DNA from: JANLSE01 sp038214135
GTDB lineage: Bacteria; Chloroflexota; Chloroflexia; Chloroflexales; Roseiflexaceae
Assembly: GCA_038214135.1 (NCBI GenBank)
Contig: JBBQSD010000120.1
Location: 1 to 19,595 of the forward strand
Length of the DNA stretch: 19,595 bases
Direction of reading: 5' to 3'
The position numbers and the translations under genes are program-made. The notes below the pieces were generated by a model. The model worked only from the letters and a program-made list of their open reading frames with translations, was not told the DNA's origin and made no database searches. Positions 1-7,212 of the stretch are shown here, in pieces. The first letter of the stretch is position 1; the number at the start of each line of letters is the position of its first letter.

Positions 1-2
1 AT

Positions 3-137
3 GGGTTTGCCGCCGGATGCGTGTGCGGAGTGGTTGCCCAGCGCACCGTTGGTGAGTCGGTTGTGCTTGATCAGAAGGGACAAGCAGTGGAGCAGGCGAT
101 AACCGTCGCACTGGCTGGTGTGGCGCAGTTTGCGTAG
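3..137 (+). CDS. 3' end of a gene, possibly a nucleoside (uridine-type) phosphorylase
   Basis: Frame 3 is open from the window edge to a TAG at 135-137 and gives 44 residues ending in AITVALAGVAQFA. The order of features (small-residue strand, an xxxRT-xxE step, then a final amphipathic helix rich in Ala and Val) resembles the C-terminal end of uridine phosphorylases of the PNP/UDP family, where a VxxNRTxxE segment precedes the last helix. This is pattern memory on a short fragment, so the family is tentative. The start and active site lie outside the window. The TAG stop is the first part of the repeat block that begins here, so the element abuts or supplies the gene's end. A non-coding reading is still possible. 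Confidence 0.45.
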   Translation, partial: GFAAGCVCGVVAQRTVGESVVLDQKGQAVEQAITVALAGVAQFA

Positions 138-300
138 GGGCGGTTCGTGAAGGGCGGTTCGTGAGAAGGGCGGTTCGTGAGAAGGGCGGTTCACGAACCG
201 CCCCTGCATGGTTTGGATGGGGCGGTTCGTGAAGGGCGGTTCGTGAAGGGCGGTTCGTGAAGGCGGTTCGTGAGAAGGGCGGTTCACGAACCGCCCCTAC
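137..300. repeat. Tandem GGGCGGTTCGTGA repeats with two perfect hairpins
   Basis: A motif of about 13-17 nt, GGGCGGTTCGTGA(GA)A, recurs in two blocks. Each block ends in a perfect 9-bp inverted repeat, GGGCGGTTC-AC-GAACCGCCC, at 184-203 and 277-296, followed by CCCT(G/A)CATGGTTTGG. Block 1 (137-218) has three direct copies before the hairpin; block 2 (219-300) has four, one of them missing a G. It lies between convergent genes and could act as a bidirectional terminator. The text resembles a GTAGGGGCGGTTC...GAACCGCCCCTAC palindrome that I recall as dispersed in several genomes, so this looks like expansion of a REP-like element. Confidence 0.85.
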
Positions 301-315
301 ATGGTTTGGGTGAGG

Positions 316-1044
316 TTATTTTAGCGCGTAGGTGACTTGCACATCGATGGCGATTGTTTGTTCGCCTGGCTGAACCGGAACGTTGACTGAATCCTGGGCA
401 CCTGATGTACGAACGGCAGACATTGGTAGTGGCACAGCCGAACCGACATTCTCGGTAATGATCAGGACATCACCGACACTGGCACCACCGGCTTTTGCCA
501 ACAGATCGGCGCGGGCTTTTGCATCGCGCATGGCCTGTTCGCGGGCCTGATCCTGGAGTGTGCGTGGGTTATCAATCGTGAAGCTGATCCCTGAGATGCT
601 GTTTGCCCCAGCCTGGACAACCTGATCCAGGAGTGCGCCGGCTTTATCCAGGCTACGAATCTTGATTGTTACGGCATTACTGACGCGATAGCCCGTCAGT
701 TGGCGGCCATCGGTTGCGTAGGTTGGGTAGATTGAGAAACCGCTGGTCTGGATATCCTTTGCATCGATTCCCAGGTCGGTCAGTTTCTTCTGGACGGCAG
801 TTGATTGTTTGCTATTCTGATCGAGTGCCTCTTTGGCCGTTTTGGCCTCGGTATCGACACCGATCTGAATGATTGCGGTATCTGGGCGCGCCTGTACCTC
901 GGCATGGCCGACGACGGTGACATAACGGCCTGTGGTGCTGGGTGTCTGTTGTGCATAGGCTGGGCGGGTGGCCAGGCCAACCAGGGTGACGATCATCGCG
1001 GCGATGGCGAGAAGGCCAGCAGCGGTCCATATTCGGCGGTTCAT
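316..1044 (-). CDS. Exported SIMPL-domain (DUF541) protein
   Basis: This 242-aa protein has an N-terminal signal peptide: Arg at 3-4, a hydrophobic core at about 8-25, and a likely AYA|QQ cleavage after residue 31. It should act outside the cytoplasmic membrane. From about residue 40 it follows the SIMPL/DUF541 pattern: a VTVVGHAEVQARPDTA start, the IQTSGFSIYPTY segment near 98-109, GYRVSNAVTIKIR near 118-130, and the helix AREQAMRDAKARADLLAKAGG near 167-187. The start at 1044 was chosen over one 48 codons upstream because TGGAGG sits 6 nt before this ATG and because it begins the signal peptide. SIMPL proteins have no settled reaction; some relatives are periplasmic and linked to oxidative stress. 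It lies 149 nt downstream of the M32 peptidase gene on the same strand, with a hairpin repeat between. Confidence 0.88.
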   Translation of the reverse strand: MNRRIWTAAGLLAIAAMIVTLVGLATRPAYAQQTPSTTGRYVTVVGHAEVQARPDTAIIQIGVDTEAKTAKEALDQNSKQSTAVQKKLTDLGIDAKDIQTSGFSIYPTYATDGRQLTGYRVSNAVTIKIRSLDKAGALLDQVVQAGANSISGISFTIDNPRTLQDQAREQAMRDAKARADLLAKAGGASVGDVLIITENVGSAVPLPMSAVRTSGAQDSVNVPVQPGEQTIAIDVQVTYALK

Positions 1045-1128
1045 GTGGTTCCTCCATTTGGTGTGCAACCGCGTTCTTGTGCGGCTTGTTGGATCATACA
1101 CATTCCAGACGAACCAGGCTTCGAAAAA

Positions 1129-1176
1129 GTTCCCCTCACCCCCAACCCCGCTTCCACGCCGGGAAGAGGGGAGAAC
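1129..1176. repeat. CCCTCACCCCCAACCCC...GAGGGGAG hairpin element
   Basis: GTTCCCCTC at the left pairs, with a small bulge, with GAGGGGAGAAC at the right, enclosing CCCCGCTTCC and GGGAAG arms. The element matches the style of the CCCTCACCC(C)...CTCTCCC...GGGAGAGGG palindromes seen in many genomes; a second version is at 13011-13061. It is in the 149-nt gap between the M32 peptidase stop and the SIMPL start, so it may attenuate or end transcription of the upstream operon. Confidence 0.6.
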
Positions 1177-1193
1177 GTAGCTGCCCAAAAGTC

Positions 1194-2699
1194 CTACAAT
1201 GCGTACAATTGTCCGTATTTCTGGCGCAGGTAGGCGACATATGGTTCGATCCGCAGTGGCCCGCCGGTGACTCGTTCGATCAACTGTGGGGCCGTATATT
1301 TTGCGCCATGCTGGTAGATCTGCTCGCGCAGCCAGCCATGCAGGGTTGTAAATTGGCCGTTGGCGATTTCGGTGGGGATGCTTGGGTGGGCTGTGAGCGC
1401 CTGATTATAGAATTGGGCGCTGAGGATGTTTCCAAGCGTATAGCCCTGGAATGAGCCGCCAATCAAACCGCCATACCAATGGACATCCTGTAGGACGCCA
1501 TCGCGGTCATCTGGTGGCGTGATGCCGAGATCGGCGGTATAGCGTGCTCGCCAGGCCTCGGCGAGATCCTTGACGGCTAGTTGGCCTTCGAGCAGTGCCA
1601 ACTCAAGATCAAATCGAATAATAATATGCAGATTGTAGGTGACTTCATCGGCTTCAACTCGGATGAGTGAGCGTTGCACCTTGTTGACAGCGCGATAGAA
1701 TGTATCGAGTGGGACAGTGCCGAGTTGTTCTGGGAACACTTTCTGCATCTGTGGGTAGGCATATTCCCAGAATGGGCGGCTGCGACCAACCAGATTCTCC
1801 CAGAGGCGTGATTGGCTTTCGTGAACGCCAGCGGAGGTGCCGCCCATGAGCGGACCACCCTCATATTCTGTGCGAACGCCCTGTTCGTACATTGCATGGC
1901 CAGCCTCGTGAAGTGTGCCAAACAACCCATCGCTCAGATCGTGTTCGTTGACGCGAGTTGTGATGCGGACATCGCCGATTGAGAAGGTTGTGCAGTATGG
2001 GTGCCTGGTTTTATCCTGGCGGCCACGGGCGAAATCATAGCCATAGGCCTGGGCCATCCGTTCGCCAAAGGCGAGTTGCTGCGCCTCGGGGAAGAACTGA
2101 TGCAGGCACGAATCGTCGGCTGGCGATTGCGCCGTGATCGCCTGAACAATTGGAACCAGTTGATCGCGCAGCCTGACAAATACTTCGCGGACTGTTGTGG
2201 CCTGCATGCCATAATCGGACCAATCGATCAATGGATCGGCGATATGATCATAGCCTGGAAAGCAATCAGCGATCTGGCGGCTCAGATCGAGTGTTCGTTC
2301 AAGATACGGCACAATGCTGGCATAATCATTGGCGGGCCGGGCCTTCGACCAGGCTTCATATGAGGCGGCGCTATGTTCATAGAATGCGCCAATGAGCTTG
2401 GAGGGAACGTGGGTTGCACGGTCGTAGCTCCGGCGGGCTACACGAATATAGGCCGCATCGTCCGAGTCCGGTGGAAGGTTCTCCAGTTGACGTTCGAGCG
2501 TATCGAGCAACCCACCGATTGCTGGATCGGTGGCTTTTTCGTGGGCAATGCGGGCGATTGTGGCTATCTGGCGGCCACGAGCTGGGCCGCCACCAACTGG
2601 CATATAGGTTGTCTGATCCCAGTTCAGAATAGCATTGACGGCCTCGAGATCGGCAACTTCAATCAGGCGTGTTTTTAATGCTTTGAGCGCATCTGACAT
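1194..2699 (-). CDS. M32 family metallocarboxypeptidase (carboxypeptidase Taq type)
   Basis: This 501-aa zinc carboxypeptidase removes C-terminal residues from peptides, probably in the cytosol because no signal peptide is visible. The zinc site is H264-E265-x-x-H268 in GTLHEAGHAMYEQG, with the third ligand E294 in the HESQSRLWEN motif. The family-typical WDQTTYMP segment is at about 27-34, HPYCTTFSIGDVRITTR at 233-249 and the EADEVTYNLHI segment at 349-359. Length matches the M32 family (about 500 aa). The ATG lies 3 nt after the stop of the P5C dehydrogenase gene, so the two are probably cotranscribed. The Shine-Dalgarno is only modest (AGCGGGG about 10 nt upstream). Together the pair would release amino acids and oxidise proline-derived glutamate semialdehyde. 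Confidence 0.95.
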   Translation of the reverse strand: MSDALKALKTRLIEVADLEAVNAILNWDQTTYMPVGGGPARGRQIATIARIAHEKATDPAIGGLLDTLERQLENLPPDSDDAAYIRVARRSYDRATHVPSKLIGAFYEHSAASYEAWSKARPANDYASIVPYLERTLDLSRQIADCFPGYDHIADPLIDWSDYGMQATTVREVFVRLRDQLVPIVQAITAQSPADDSCLHQFFPEAQQLAFGERMAQAYGYDFARGRQDKTRHPYCTTFSIGDVRITTRVNEHDLSDGLFGTLHEAGHAMYEQGVRTEYEGGPLMGGTSAGVHESQSRLWENLVGRSRPFWEYAYPQMQKVFPEQLGTVPLDTFYRAVNKVQRSLIRVEADEVTYNLHIIIRFDLELALLEGQLAVKDLAEAWRARYTADLGITPPDDRDGVLQDVHWYGGLIGGSFQGYTLGNILSAQFYNQALTAHPSIPTEIANGQFTTLHGWLREQIYQHGAKYTAPQLIERVTGGPLRIEPYVAYLRQKYGQLYAL

Positions 2700-2702
2700 C
2701 GA

Positions 2703-4253
2703 TCAACCCCGCTTCTCTGCAATTGTTTTGGCCTGCATGAACAGCAATAGATAATCCGGCCCGCCGGTTTTCGAATCGGTTCCGGACATATTGAAGCCGC
2801 CGAATGGGTGTGCGCCGACCATCGCGCCAGTGATTTTGCGATTAAGATACAGATTGCCAACATGAAACTCGGTGCGCGCACGTTGCAGGCGTTCTGGGTT
2901 CTGCGAGAACAGGCCACCGGTCAGGCCATATTCCGTATTATTGGCCACCTGCAATGCTTCCTCAAAATCGTTGGCCTTGACGAATGCCAATACTGGGCCA
3001 AAAATTTCTTCCTGGGAAAGCCGCGATTCGGCAGGAACATCGGCAATGATCGTCGGGCTGACGAAATAGCCACCATCTGGCAGATCGCCGCCAAGCACCA
3101 GGCGGCCATCTTTTTTGCCGATCTCGATATATTCGGCAATCTTCTGCTGCGAGCGCGAATCGATCACAGCACCCATATATGTTGTGCGCTGGCTTGGATC
3201 ACCGATTGTGAGTGTGCCAGCGCGCTCGATCACCCGATCCAGTAGTTCATCGTAGATCGGTGCGACGGCCACAACTCGTGAGCAGGCCGAACATTTCTGA
3301 CCCTGAAAGCCGAAGGCCGATGCGACAATTCCATCAGCGGCTGCCGCAAGATCGGCTGTTTCATCCACGACAATCGTGTCCTTGCCGCCCATTTCGAGAA
3401 CCGTGCGCTTGAGCCATTTCTGGCCGGGGTGTACCTTGGCTGCCCGTTCATAGATCCGAATACCAACCTCTTTCGAGCCGGTAAAGGCAATAAAGCGCGT
3501 TAGTGGGTGATCAACGAGTGCATCGCCAACGCTGCCACCGGGGCCTGGCAGGAAATTGACTACACCAGCAGGCAGGCCGATCGTATCGAGAATTTCCATG
3601 AATTTGGCAGCAATCACTGGCGAGGTGGAGGCGGGCTTGAGCACGATCGTATTGCCAGCCACAACTGGCGCTAGGGCCAGGCCGACCATAATCGCAAGTG
3701 GGAAGTTCCATGGCGGAATAGCAACACCAGCGCCAAGTGGAATATAGCGCAGTTGATCATCCTCGCCAGGCATTGGGTAGACCTTCTGGGGCTGATCGAG
3801 GCGCAGCATCTCACGGGCATAGTATTCACAGAAATCGATCGCCTCGGCCACATCGCCATCGGCTTCGGCCCAACTCTTGCTGACCTCATAGATGATCCAG
3901 GCACACAATTCAAACTTACGGCGGCGCATTTCCTCGGCAGCTTTGACAAGATAGCCAACCCGCTCGGTGGTTGGAACCATACGCCAGCTTGCGAAGGTTG
4001 CGTGTGCTGTGCGAATGGCCTGATCGGCCAGTTCAACTGTTGCACTAGACGTTTGGCCGACAATCTGGGTTGGATCGGCGGGATTCAGCGACACAATCGT
4101 TTTTTCGGTGGTAATACGGTTGCCGCCAATAATCAGTGGTGCAATCGCACCGAACTGGGCCTGGACGCTCACAAGCGCCTGTTCCATGGCAGCGTTATTG
4201 GCTGGATCGCTAAAATCGGTGAATGGTTCATTCTGAAATTCAGGCAGCAGCAT
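2703..4253 (-). CDS. rocA: 1-pyrroline-5-carboxylate (L-glutamate gamma-semialdehyde) dehydrogenase
   Basis: This 516-aa NAD(P)-dependent aldehyde dehydrogenase oxidises L-glutamate 5-semialdehyde to glutamate, the last step of proline and arginine degradation. The catalytic Cys is C321 in FGFQGQKCSACSR and the general base is E287 in VLEMGGKD. PWNFP at 181-185 and the FTGSKEVG turn (257-264) form the cofactor pocket. Length and overall text match the Bacillus RocA monofunctional type rather than the C-terminal half of PutA. No proline dehydrogenase gene is in the window. AGAGGA lies about 8 nt before the ATG, and a TATAAT sits 43 nt upstream. It heads a probable two-gene operon with the M32 peptidase. 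Confidence 0.95.
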   Translation of the reverse strand: MLLPEFQNEPFTDFSDPANNAAMEQALVSVQAQFGAIAPLIIGGNRITTEKTIVSLNPADPTQIVGQTSSATVELADQAIRTAHATFASWRMVPTTERVGYLVKAAEEMRRRKFELCAWIIYEVSKSWAEADGDVAEAIDFCEYYAREMLRLDQPQKVYPMPGEDDQLRYIPLGAGVAIPPWNFPLAIMVGLALAPVVAGNTIVLKPASTSPVIAAKFMEILDTIGLPAGVVNFLPGPGGSVGDALVDHPLTRFIAFTGSKEVGIRIYERAAKVHPGQKWLKRTVLEMGGKDTIVVDETADLAAAADGIVASAFGFQGQKCSACSRVVAVAPIYDELLDRVIERAGTLTIGDPSQRTTYMGAVIDSRSQQKIAEYIEIGKKDGRLVLGGDLPDGGYFVSPTIIADVPAESRLSQEEIFGPVLAFVKANDFEEALQVANNTEYGLTGGLFSQNPERLQRARTEFHVGNLYLNRKITGAMVGAHPFGGFNMSGTDSKTGGPDYLLLFMQAKTIAEKRG

Positions 4254-4295
4254 GGTGTGTTCCTCTAGCTGTTGATGATATGATGATTATTTGAG

Positions 4296-4301
4296 ATTAT
4301 A
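4296..4301 (-). promoter_or_regulatory. Candidate -10 box (TATAAT) for the rocA-peptidase operon
   Basis: The minus strand reads a perfect TATAAT in the 60-nt gap between the EVE stop and the rocA ATG, implying a leader of about 36 nt. No good -35 hexamer is present at 16-18 nt spacing, so the call rests on the -10 match and its position. Confidence 0.4.
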
Positions 4302-4313
4302 CACGATGCCATG

Positions 4314-4721
4314 TTATACGCCTGCCATGGCCATCAGGCGTTGCCATTGGGCCTCGTTCACTGGCACAACCGAGAGGCGGCTCTGGCGTACCAACACGAA
4401 ATCGGCAAAGAATGGATCGGCCTTGATAGCAGCCAGGGTGACAGGCTGCGGGAGGGCGTGTAGCGGGCGTATATCGAAGACAACCAGCTTTGGATCATCG
4501 CCGCGTGGATCAGGATATGCTAGGCTGGTGATTTCGGCCAATCCAATGCACTGCCGTTCATCGCCAGTATGGTAAATGATGGCAATATCTCCTGGTTTGG
4601 CGGTGCGAATATGCATCAGCGCGGTATTGTTGGCAACCCCATCCCAGATGGTGCTTCCATCGCGGAGCAGATCGGCATAGGAATAGACATCGGGTTCCGA
4701 TTTGAGAATCCAGTATGCCAT
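4314..4721 (-). CDS. EVE-domain protein
   Basis: This 135-aa single-domain protein opens with MAYWILKSEPDVYSYADL and has WDGVANN at 26-32 and GDIAIIYHTGDE at 44-55, the usual EVE (PUA-like fold) landmarks. EVE domains bind modified bases in nucleic acids; the ligand here cannot be told from sequence. The start at 4721 was preferred over one 11 codons upstream because it begins the conserved domain and has AAGGA about 9 nt before it. It is followed after 60 nt by the rocA gene on the same strand, but a -10 box in that gap suggests rocA has its own promoter. Confidence 0.92.
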   Translation of the reverse strand: MAYWILKSEPDVYSYADLLRDGSTIWDGVANNTALMHIRTAKPGDIAIIYHTGDERQCIGLAEITSLAYPDPRGDDPKLVVFDIRPLHALPQPVTLAAIKADPFFADFVLVRQSRLSVVPVNEAQWQRLMAMAGV

Positions 4722-4745
4722 CGTGGGTATCCTTTCGTTGCAATT

Positions 4746-4767
4746 GAGACGCAAGATCTTGCGTCTC
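4746..4767. repeat. Perfect 22-nt palindrome GAGACGCAAG-AT-CTTGCGTCTC
   Basis: The two 11-nt halves are exact reverse complements. It lies in the 75-nt divergent gap between the EVE gene (minus) and the secreted-protein gene (plus), 25 nt upstream of one start and 29 nt upstream of the other. It resembles a GAGACGCAA...TTGCGTCTCTAC repeat that I recall as dispersed in Chloroflexota and Cyanobacteria, so it may be a small mobile palindrome rather than an operator. Confidence 0.8.
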
Positions 4768-4796
4768 TACGGCACATCAATTATTAAGGGTAATCT

Positions 4797-5531
4797 ATGA
4801 AGCGATCACATGTGTATTCAATTCCACTATTGCTATTCTGTGTGCTGGCCACTACACCAGCTATGGCGCAGGGTATCACATTATACGATGGCGCGCAGGG
4901 TGGCACACCCGATAGCCAATCGATGGTCTTTCAGGGGATTGGTGGTAGCCATAGCGCGGCAAATGGCAGAACAACCCTCGACACATCGCTCAACAAAGGG
5001 TTTCAGGCTGGCTATTCGCCAAAGCCTGGGGTTGTGCCGAGCCTCGATCGAGCCAATGGGTTTCGGCTGCAGTTCACGATTCAGTTGATCAGTGAAAATC
5101 ATAGTAGCAGTGACAAGAATGGCGATGGGATTGATGATCGGGCTGGGTTTTCGGTGATTGCGCTGGCTAGTGATCGAAGCGGGATTGAGCTTGGCTTCTG
5201 GCCAGACCGGATCTGGGCGCAGGCCGATGGCACTGGTAGTGCTGGCCCGCTGTTCACGCAGGCGGAGGGCGCACTCCTGGATACAACAATCACGCGAACC
5301 TATGATCTGGAGGTGTATGGCACAACCTATACGCTACGCAGTGGCAATACGATTGTGTTGAGTGGCCCGCTACGAGACTATAGTTCCTCTGGCGCTCCAT
5401 ACACGCTGCCCAATTTTATCTTCCTTGGTGATGATACGACATCGGCGGCGGCAGTTGTTCAGATCCATTCGATTGTGCTGCTGCCAATGAGCCAGCAGTA
5501 TCGTGTTGGGCTGCCGTTGGTTATTCGATAG
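4797..5531 (+). CDS. Secreted choice-of-anchor Y type protein with LPLVIR tail
   Basis: This 244-aa protein has a clear signal peptide (hydrophobic 9-20, AMA|QG cleavage near 24/25). Residues about 90-225 follow the choice-of-anchor Y pattern: SENHSSSDK, DRAGFSVIALASD, GIELGFW, IWAQADG, LRDY, and PNFIFLGDDTTSA. A DxNxDGxDD insert at 106-114 (DKNGDGIDD) resembles a calcium-binding loop. Members of this family carry different C-terminal sorting signals; here the end is only MSQQYRVGLPLVIR, with no transmembrane segment or PEP-CTERM. AAGGG lies 7 nt before the ATG. The role is unknown; an extracellular or cell-surface lectin-like or structural role is plausible. It stands alone between minus-strand genes. 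Confidence 0.8.
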   Translation: MKRSHVYSIPLLLFCVLATTPAMAQGITLYDGAQGGTPDSQSMVFQGIGGSHSAANGRTTLDTSLNKGFQAGYSPKPGVVPSLDRANGFRLQFTIQLISENHSSSDKNGDGIDDRAGFSVIALASDRSGIELGFWPDRIWAQADGTGSAGPLFTQAEGALLDTTITRTYDLEVYGTTYTLRSGNTIVLSGPLRDYSSSGAPYTLPNFIFLGDDTTSAAAVVQIHSIVLLPMSQQYRVGLPLVIR

Positions 5532-5537
5532 ATTAGG

Positions 5538-5647
5538 TGGGTTTGCGGAGCTATGCGCCCCGCACCCGCAGCCGGGGCGGTACCGTCCGCCCCAACACCC
5601 CCCGGCCAGGCGCTGCGGCACCCAGAGGGTACCCGACCCGCAAATAA
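5538..5647. repeat. GC-rich palindromic intergenic element, possible terminator
   Basis: The gap between the convergent secreted-protein and FHA genes (5532-5730) holds a block of about 110 nt that is much richer in GC than its surroundings. It contains a 7-bp hairpin GGGGCGG-TACCGT-CCGCCCC at 5574-5593 and ends with partly inverted TTTGCGG / CCGCAAAT text. There is no T-run, so it is not a classical intrinsic terminator, but its position between two gene ends fits transcription termination or a dispersed repeat. The remaining part, 5648-5730, shows nothing I can support. Confidence 0.5.
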
Positions 5648-5730
5648 TGTCGGTGTATTGCAATCATCGTTGGTTATGCCACGGCTGCAATCAAGTGAAC
5701 ATCGTGCTATTGAATGTAATTTGCTGTTCG

Positions 5731-6702
5731 CTACACAGGTATCTCTGCTGCTTCAAGTTGCATGCGTGTTTCGCCCATGCGAATAATGGTGCCAGGGATG
5801 ATCTGGCGCTCTGCATTGCCCAGGAATGCTTCTGGACTATTGGGCAGGGTAAACCATGTGCCGTTTTTGCTTGTATCGCGCAGGATGATGCGATCATCCA
5901 TACATATGATTTCGGCATGATCGCTTGAAATACGGTCATCACCAGCGATTGTGAGCCGGTGTTCGTGTGGGCGCGCCGTTCGGCGGCGGCCAATCACATT
6001 CTCGCCCTCGATCAACGGCAGGATGGGCCGCTGGCTTGGTTCATCGCCAATCAGGCGCAGGCGGTATGGCGGTGGAGCGAGTTCGAACAGTAGGCGTGTG
6101 CCATCGTGCCAGAGTTGGCCGTCAAGGTATTCGGCAACGAGCGAGTGCAGGGCTTGTTCGGAAATCCGTGATACGATGCTCGTCATTGCGGTCAGGCCAG
6201 CTAGTTCATCAAGCCCTAATATTTTGCGTTGCGCCCGGTGGTCATCGACATCTAGCGCGATGCCGCTTTCGGGATGCAGGGTTGGCACGCAGATCAGTAC
6301 TGCGATCATGCGCCCCACAAGCTGGGTGATTGGCAGATCTGCTGGTAATGATTCGGCCAACCGAGCGCGCAGGGTATCGCGCTGATTGCCGACAGCGGCG
6401 AGTGGTGATTGCCCGTCCTGTTGAAGTGAGCGCCCTGTGGCGTCAATCCAGCGGCTACCCAATTCGGCTGTAATCGGGCCATCAAAGCTGCGCAGCGCAC
6501 CAACAATCAGGATGCTCGGGCGCACTATCAGCAGATCGATCAGATCGACACCCTCAACCGCAAAATTAAGCAGAACGAGTGTTGACAGCGGATCGCGTGG
6601 TGGGCGCAAACGTACACGCAGATCGAGGGCAAGTGCCCGTAATGTCCGCCGTTGGGCAGATGTTTGAGGAATCTGGCCGATGAAAATCTGTGGGTAATGC
6701 AT
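5731..6702 (-). CDS. FHA-domain protein with a NERD-like N-terminal region
   Basis: This 323-aa cytoplasmic protein ends in a forkhead-associated domain (about 215-315). The phosphothreonine-binding landmarks are all present: G238-R239, S259/S260 and H262 in RISSDHAEI, and N280-G281 in TSKNGTWF. It should therefore bind a phosphothreonine partner, but no Ser/Thr kinase is in the window. Residues about 43-115 (LNFAVEGVDLIDLLIVRP, then SILIVG and a DT-rich helix) resemble a NERD domain; the acid-x-Lys catalytic segment is replaced by VGALRSFDG, so nuclease activity is unlikely. The NERD assignment is by pattern only. No strong Shine-Dalgarno is visible upstream of the ATG. Confidence 0.85.
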   Translation of the reverse strand: MHYPQIFIGQIPQTSAQRRTLRALALDLRVRLRPPRDPLSTLVLLNFAVEGVDLIDLLIVRPSILIVGALRSFDGPITAELGSRWIDATGRSLQQDGQSPLAAVGNQRDTLRARLAESLPADLPITQLVGRMIAVLICVPTLHPESGIALDVDDHRAQRKILGLDELAGLTAMTSIVSRISEQALHSLVAEYLDGQLWHDGTRLLFELAPPPYRLRLIGDEPSQRPILPLIEGENVIGRRRTARPHEHRLTIAGDDRISSDHAEIICMDDRIILRDTSKNGTWFTLPNSPEAFLGNAERQIIPGTIIRMGETRMQLEAAEIPV

Positions 6703-6800
6703 GGCGTTTCGTCACTTCTGGATGAATACCCTGCGATAATAGATCAACATGGCCTAGGAATGCAATAGGGCCTGAGCAATGTCGCGGTGTGTGGGAGTAT

Positions 6801-7024
6801 TATCCGCAGATGACGCAGATTGCTGCGGGCTGAAGCATGAGGCAAAGGAAACGATGCACCACACCCGCACCGGGTGGGTGCGACGTATTCTTTTGGAAGG
6901 GTCGGGTGCGGACCCATGGGTTCGCCAACCAGTGCGGAACAGCGCGGGCCGACACATGGGTCGACCCATACGCGTGGACGCAGCGCAGGCCGCCGCAAAA
7001 GTTTACGTCACACCCGCACCGGGT
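6801..7024. repeat. Cluster of palindromic and direct intergenic repeats
   Basis: The 510-nt gap between the FHA start and the lodA-like start has no convincing gene. Visible items are: TATCCGCAGATGACGCAGATT at 6801-6821, a motif that returns at 10420-10490; a 16-nt direct repeat CACACCCGCACCGGGT at 6860-6875 and 7009-7024, each containing the small hairpin ACCCG-CAC-CGGGT; the near-palindrome GCGGACCCATGGGTTCGC at 6908-6925; and the perfect 14-nt palindrome ATGGGTCGACCCAT at 6956-6969. The two direct repeats bracket the palindromes, as in a small non-autonomous element of about 165 nt. Confidence 0.7.
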
Positions 7025-7028
7025 TGGC

Positions 7029-7056
7029 TTGACGCGCCCCTGGAGTATGTTACAGT
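7029..7056 (+). promoter_or_regulatory. Possible promoter for the lodA-like gene
   Basis: TTGACG (7029-7034, 5 of 6 to the -35 consensus) and TACAGT (7051-7056, 4 of 6 to the -10 consensus) are separated by 16 nt. It would give a leader of about 150 nt that contains the hairpin at 7115-7144. The right end of the repeat cluster touches the -35 box, so the promoter may have arrived with that element. Score is by eye only. Confidence 0.3.
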
Positions 7057-7114
7057 ATGCTCATCGAGCGCGTTCCCTATAGAATAAACAAGCGAACATT
7101 CAGCAATGTGCTGC

Positions 7115-7152
7115 TTGATCTTTTGTTCCTGAACAAGAGATCAAACGTTTGA
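7115..7152. promoter_or_regulatory. Hairpin and overlapping TCAAACGTTTGA palindrome upstream of lodA-like gene
   Basis: TTGATCTTTTGTTC and GAACAAGAGATCAA (7115-7144) form a 14-bp inverted repeat with one G-T wobble and a 2-nt centre. Its right end overlaps the perfect 12-nt palindrome TCAAACGTTTGA (7141-7152), 60 nt before the lodA-like ATG. The first ten bases of that palindrome recur upstream of ycaO at 10512-10521. The palindrome may be an operator and the hairpin an attenuator or second site; the factor is unknown. Confidence 0.5.
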
Positions 7153-7212
7153 TGTTGAAATGTTCTTGCTTATCGCAATACCTTGGCGTGTTTCTGGGTG
7201 TGGAGGTGTTGT

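Noticed and set aside
1045..1188. 48-codon N-terminal extension of the SIMPL protein
   Set aside because: The extension runs through an intergenic repeat, and the internal ATG at 1044 has TGGAGG at good spacing and starts the signal peptide.
805..1233. Long open frame on the plus strand opposite the SIMPL gene
   Set aside because: It is antisense to a well-supported gene with signal peptide, has no ribosome-binding site and no recognisable domain.
1194..2699. M32 carboxypeptidase as the protease of the peptide system
   Set aside because: It is 8 kb away on the other strand in an operon with P5C dehydrogenase and belongs to a housekeeping family, so there is no positive link.
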